A stretch of DNA of 9,791 nt from DASPXY01 sp038227745 (GTDB lineage Bacteria; Planctomycetota; Planctomycetia; Gemmatales; Gemmataceae), in the NCBI GenBank assembly GCA_038227745.1, contig JBBRPS010000372.1, positions 1 to 9,791 of the forward strand, in the 5' to 3' direction. The notes beneath the pieces are model-generated. The model was not told the origin of the DNA and did no database searches. It was given only the letters and a program-made list of their open reading frames with translations. This document shows positions 7,458 to 9,791 of this stretch, in pieces. How positions within the stretch are numbered: position 1 is the first letter of the stretch; every line of letters starts with the position of its first letter. Position numbers and translations under genes: made by a program.

Positions 7458-8053
7458 AGCGGCCGGAGCTTGAGGCGTGGGAGAACGAGGGCGGCGCCGT
7501 CGCGAGCGGGTCGCAGGTTCCGCGCCGCCCCACCGCCGAGGAGGACAGGCTCGGCCGCGTGTTCCACGAGGTCGATCTGCCCGAGATCCAAGGACTCAAT
7601 CTCCAGGGGCTGCCCCACGAAGACATCGCGCGGCTCCTGCCGTCCTACGACGGTGAGCATCCGATCAAAGCCTTCCTCCTTGATCGTGAGACGGGAAAGG
7701 TGTATGGCATCGCGAGCGGTTGGGATCCCGATACTGTGACGCATAACGGGATGTTGTTCCGGTGTGGGGCGATCACCCCAGAGGCAGCGGCGCAGGCCGG
7801 GGAAGGCTGGGCGCACCTGGGAAATCATATCGAGCCGGTTGGGGCGGCGTTCATGCGCAAGATGAGGATCACGGGCGCCGACATCTACATCAATGGTCGG
7901 AACCCTTGCTGGGGTACGCCGGACGGGACGGGCTGCCATTCCTGGTTGCCCGCCTTGCTGGCCGAGGGTTCCCAGATGACCGTGTACAATAAGTACGGAT
8001 CGAATTGCCTCCGTTCGCGGCCCGATCGGATCTTCGACTACACCGGAAAATAG
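7454..8053 (+). CDS. DddA-like (SCP1.201 family) cytosine deaminase toxin
   Basis: The product is 199 residues, starting at GTG 7454, which overlaps the SNF2 stop (GTGA). The Shine-Dalgarno run sits too close to the start, so coupling is the likely mode of initiation. Residues ~62-90 (LPSYDGEHPIKAFLLD, then GKVYGIASGW) resemble the first strands of the DddA deaminase domain. The active site is HIE (His125 zinc ligand, Glu127 proton shuttle) followed by the AAFMRKMRITGADIYIN helix and strand. Then come Cys152 and Cys161 in PCWGTPDGTGC, and LLAEGSQMTVY. The Cys-x8-Cys spacing is wider than the Cys-x2-Cys of DddA. Family members deaminate cytosine in DNA and are usually C-terminal tips of large secreted toxins. 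Here residues 1-60 contain no signal peptide, PAAR, Rhs, LXG or other delivery domain. An Imm1-like gene follows 18 bp downstream. Local GC is clearly lower than in SNF2, suggesting transfer. The fold call is strong; the substrate (DNA or RNA, single- or double-stranded) is inferred. Confidence 0.9.
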   Translation: MKRPELEAWENEGGAVASGSQVPRRPTAEEDRLGRVFHEVDLPEIQGLNLQGLPHEDIARLLPSYDGEHPIKAFLLDRETGKVYGIASGWDPDTVTHNGMLFRCGAITPEAAAQAGEGWAHLGNHIEPVGAAFMRKMRITGADIYINGRNPCWGTPDGTGCHSWLPALLAEGSQMTVYNKYGSNCLRSRPDRIFDYTGK

Positions 8054-8071
8054 GACTAGTAGGGAGTGATA

Positions 8072-8512
8072 ATGTCGCAATGGTATCTGATCGACGGCAG
8101 CATGCCCGCGGACAGTCCGGAGGAGTTCCCGAAGGTGGCCATCCGGTCGGAGGCTCACTTGCGGGACGAACTCGGGCGCCTGCGCGAGAGAAGGCCGGGC
8201 ATTTTCGCGCTTGAAGGGCCTGACGGCCTTGCCCTGCAGATCGGCATCGGCGGCCCCTGTGCGGGGATCCGGGTATTCAACTCCGGAAAGGCGCAGCACA
8301 CGGTCTTGACGGATTGCCACCACTCTGAGAAGCGGATCGACTTCGCGGCCGAGGAGGACACGCTCGCCTTCTGGCCCGACGAGTTGATGCCCGTGGAGCG
8401 GGCGATCGACATTGCCGCGTACCTCTATGCGCACCGGCGACTGCCTGATGACGTGTCGTGGAAGGAGTGGAACGACGGCGCCAAGCGGTGGGTCGTTAAA
8501 GCCGTCGAATGA
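8072..8512 (+). CDS. Imm1-family immunity protein (antidote to the deaminase)
   Basis: The product is 146 residues. ATG 8072 is preceded by AGGGAG at 5-nt spacing. An in-frame GTG at 8066 overlaps that ribosome site and was not chosen. The sequence follows the Imm1 layout: a central GPDGLALQIGIGGP beta-hairpin, then the FAAEEDTLAFWPDELMPVE segment, a helix (RAIDIAAYLYAHRRLP), and a closing DDVSWKEW. In the family these correspond to a small all-beta/alpha protein ending in tG.lP..v.W. Imm1 proteins are known partners of SCP1.201-like deaminase toxins, which fits its place 18 bp after the deaminase. It presumably binds and blocks the active site in the cytoplasm. No signal peptide or membrane segment is visible. 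Confidence 0.82.
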   Translation: MSQWYLIDGSMPADSPEEFPKVAIRSEAHLRDELGRLRERRPGIFALEGPDGLALQIGIGGPCAGIRVFNSGKAQHTVLTDCHHSEKRIDFAAEEDTLAFWPDELMPVERAIDIAAYLYAHRRLPDDVSWKEWNDGAKRWVVKAVE

Positions 8513-8544
8513 CTCTCGACTGGAAAAGCAACCCGGAGGATGTC

Positions 8545-8727
8545 ATGCCCGTCCCTGGACCGGTTGCTGTGGCTCACCTCACGGCCCGTGCCTTGATTGA
8601 GCAGGCTGAGGCGGCCTTCCTGCGCGATTTCTCGACCTTGCTGGCGGAACACGCCGGGGAGTGGGTCGCCTACCACGGCCCGCAGCAAATCGGCTTCGGG
8701 CGCACCCGGAGTGCCGTGTGTTCCTGA
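8545..8727 (+). pseudogene. Truncated small gene (WVAYHG protein, DUF5678-like)
   Basis: The start ATG at 8545 has GGAGG 5 nt upstream. An in-frame ATG at 8509 overlaps the Imm1 stop (ATGA) but has no ribosome site. The first ~53 residues look native: a helix ALIEQAEAAFLRDFSTLLAEH, then GEWVAYHGPQQIGFGRT. The GxWVAYHG...GF pattern recalls short planctomycete and other bacterial proteins of the DUF5678 kind, which normally run on for another 30 or more residues. At 8704 the frame enters the SNF2 duplicate in the wrong phase and stops after RSAVCS at 8727. The native 3' end is therefore lost. Its function is unknown; the family call is tentative, but the truncation is clear. Confidence 0.65.
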
Positions 8728-9344
8728 GCACCGACGCGGGCGGGGTGGGGTTGAACCTGCAGGCCGCGGACACGGTGATCAACCTCGACGTGCCGTGGAA
8801 CCCCGCAGTGCTGGATCAGCGGATCGGTCGGGTGCATCGGCTGGGGCAGCACCGGCCGGTGCAGGTGATCAACCTGATCACGCGCGGCACGATCGAAGAG
8901 CGCGTGCTGCGGACGCTGGAGCGGAAGCGGACGCTGTTCGAGGGCGTGTTCAGCGGCACGACCGACGAGGCGCTGGGGCAGCAGGCGTTCCTGGAGACGG
9001 TGCGCGGCCTGGTGAGCGAGGAGGAAACGCTGTCGCCCGCGCCGACAGTGCCGGCCGCGACCGAACCGTCGCCGGCGCCGCTGGAGGCGGTGCTGCAGGC
9101 GGGGGTGCAGTTCCTGGAGGCGCTCGCCGGTTGGCTGGCGCCGGCGGCCCCTTCGTCGGACGGTCAGGCAGTCAACGGCCAGCAAGGGACGCAGCCATCG
9201 CCGGTGGCCGTGGCGACGGATCCGCGGACGGGACAGCCAGTGCTGCAGGTGCCGCTGCCGCCGCCGGAACTCATGCAGCGCGGGGCGGCGGCGCTGGCGG
9301 CTATCCTCCGCACCGTGGACCCAGCGAAGAAGGACGGCGGGTGA
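8704..9344 (+). pseudogene. SNF2 C-terminal fragment (second, diverged copy)
   Basis: It encodes the equivalent of SNF2 residues 552 to the end (~213 codons): motif V STDAGGVGLNLQAADTV, motif VI QRIGRVHRLGQ and the Pro/Ala-rich tail. It lacks the SWIM finger, the Walker A and B motifs and the first RecA lobe, and has no start codon of its own with a ribosome site, so it cannot be an ATPase. Relative to 6811-7457 it carries only synonymous changes in the helicase part, a 4-codon deletion, and a divergent tail (for example APSSDGQAVNGQQGTQPSP). Because the differences are synonymous, this copy came from a full-length SNF2 gene that was under selection, not from a very recent copying event. The fragment is joined out of frame to the truncated 8545 gene. 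Confidence 0.92.
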
Positions 9345-9493
9345 ACCCAGTGAACCGGCCACCTGACCCTTGGGAGCGAACCGGCCCTGCCAAGCAACTT
9401 CCCCACAGAACCGCCCAGTCTGCCCACTTGCGCGAACCGGCGCGGTTTTCTCCGTGTCTGGTTGACATGTGTCAACAAACGGCTAGGATATAG
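9341..9493 (+). other. 50-codon open frame coupled to the SNF2 fragment (possible remnant)
   Basis: GTG 9341 overlaps the fragment's TGA in the same GTGA arrangement as the deaminase start behind the intact SNF2. The N-terminus (NPVNRPPDPWERTG) loosely resembles the deaminase start (KRPELEAWENEG). The frame ends at 9493 and overlaps the promoter at 9462-9489. It may be the remnant of a gene once coupled to the second SNF2 copy, or chance. I see no domain in it. Confidence 0.25.
9435..9449 (+). terminator. Weak terminator-like hairpin
   Basis: AACCG-GCG-CGGTT forms a 5-bp stem with a 3-nt loop and runs into TTTTC. It stands ~90 bp past the SNF2 fragment stop and just before the promoter at 9462, where an operon end would be expected. 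The short stem makes it weak. Confidence 0.3.
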
Positions 9494-9495
9494 CC
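9461..9495 (+). promoter_or_regulatory. Promoter with two overlapping dyads
   Basis: A consensus -35 TTGACA (9462-9467) and TAGGAT (9484-9489) stand 16 nt apart. The -35 lies in a perfect inverted repeat GTTGACA-TG-TGTCAAC (9461-9476). The -10 lies in a second one, GGCTA-N5-TAGCC (9481-9495). The predicted start site (~9496) falls at the ATG of 9497, so the transcript would be leaderless or nearly so. Dyads over both boxes suggest repression by a dimeric DNA-binding protein, as in toxin-antitoxin autoregulation. Confidence 0.7.
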
Positions 9496-9496
9496 G

Positions 9497-9628
9497 ATGA
9501 GTAGGCCGAGGCACCCGGATAAGCATATTGAAAAGGCCATCGCCTACGCGGAATCGCTGGGCTGGTCAGTTCGTACGGGCGCACGACACGGTTTGCACCT
9601 GCCGGGGGGAAGTCCTACACTGTCCTGA
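9497..9628 (+). pseudogene. Truncated small HicA-like/toxin-like gene
   Basis: It has 43 codons from ATG 9497, with no ribosome site because the promoter abuts it. The first ~28 residues (PRHPDKHIEKAIAYAESLGWSVRTG) match the start I know from a small bacterial family of ~80 residues. In that family an amphipathic helix is followed by GWxV and then a His-containing strand (HAWGxxxCP), resembling HicA-type dsRBD-fold toxins. Here the sequence loses that continuation after GARHG and stops at LPGGSPTLS. The gene appears cut off or frameshifted, probably by insertion of the element that begins downstream. The family call is tentative; if the match is wrong this is an unknown small protein. Confidence 0.45.
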
Positions 9629-9674
9629 GCGAACGCGACCCCATTTTCCCCCCAAGTCCTGAAAGAGGCCAGGG

Positions 9675-9791
9675 ATGGCACACGCCGAGAAGCGTACCTC
9701 CGCAGTAGAAGAAGTCCGCGCCTACGTCGAAGGCGTGGCCAAAAACCTCGTCGAGAAGCTCTACGGCCCGGACGGCCCCCCCTGGGGTACC
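9675..9791 (+). CDS. Start of a gene cut by the window end, possibly an IS transposase
   Basis: 39 codons are visible, running off the window end. ATG 9675 has AGAGG 6 nt upstream. The N-terminus is a charged helix (EKRTSAVEEVRAYVEGVAKNLVEKL) followed by YGPDGPPWGT. A long helix and then GP.GP.WGT is what I recall from the start of ISKra4-type transposases common in planctomycetes. The truncated gene just upstream is consistent with an IS left end between about 9600 and 9674. With only 39 residues, no catalytic residue can be checked. Confidence 0.45.
   Translation, partial: MAHAEKRTSAVEEVRAYVEGVAKNLVEKLYGPDGPPWGT

Noticed and set aside
8066..8071. GTG 8066 as the Imm1 start
   Set aside because: It lies within the ribosome site used by ATG 8072 and would add only two residues.
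6464..8434. 656-codon minus-strand frame spanning SNF2, the deaminase and Imm1
   Set aside because: It is antisense to three well-supported genes, has low-complexity Ser/Arg/Pro composition and no domain; a high-GC shadow.
8597..9493. 298-codon plus frame across the SNF2 fragment
   Set aside because: Frame-shifted reading of the SNF2 remnant, Gly/Ala/Arg-rich, with no ribosome site; only its last 50 codons (from 9341) might mean anything.

Overview
This is a very GC-rich stretch with long open frames, strong AGGAGG-type ribosome sites, an Uma2 nuclease carrying a repeat tail, and a GTPase-associated (GAP1-like) protein. Together these point to a planctomycete, probably of the Gemmata group. 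That assignment is an inference from style and family content, not from a marker gene. The window reads as accessory, conflict-related DNA rather than a housekeeping region.

Layout. (a) 59-120 is a perfect 27-bp hairpin just beyond the stop of a minus-strand gene (149-1096). That gene encodes a membrane-anchored protein with a C-terminal NlpC/P60-like Cys-His domain. (b) A divergent gene (1382-3868) encodes an 828-residue GAP1-like protein with a C-terminal membrane helix. (c) Converging on it is an Uma2-family nuclease (3911-4978, minus) whose C-terminus is about nine 14-residue E/R-rich repeats. (d) Divergent from Uma2 is a tight plus-strand operon: a SWIM-SNF2 ATPase (5157-7457), a DddA-like (SCP1.201 family) cytosine deaminase toxin overlapping it by GTGA (7454-8053), an Imm1-type immunity protein (8072-8512), and a small gene cut off by recombination (8545-8727). 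(e) At 8704 the sequence jumps into a second, diverged copy of the last ~640 bp of the SNF2 gene (to 9344), a pseudogene fragment. (f) The last 450 bp hold a promoter with two dyads, a truncated small toxin-like gene, and the first 39 codons of another gene, possibly a transposase.

The most interesting unit is SNF2-deaminase-Imm1. The deaminase has the HxE and paired-Cys zinc site of bacterial double-stranded DNA cytosine deaminases but no visible export domain. It is translationally coupled to a DNA translocase and followed by an Imm1-type antidote. Two explanations compete. It may be a polymorphic-toxin cassette that landed behind an SNF2 gene, with the duplicated SNF2 3' end as the recombination scar. 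Or it may be a functional system in which an SNF2 motor and a DNA base editor act together inside the cell, restrained by the immunity protein. The sequence alone cannot decide.
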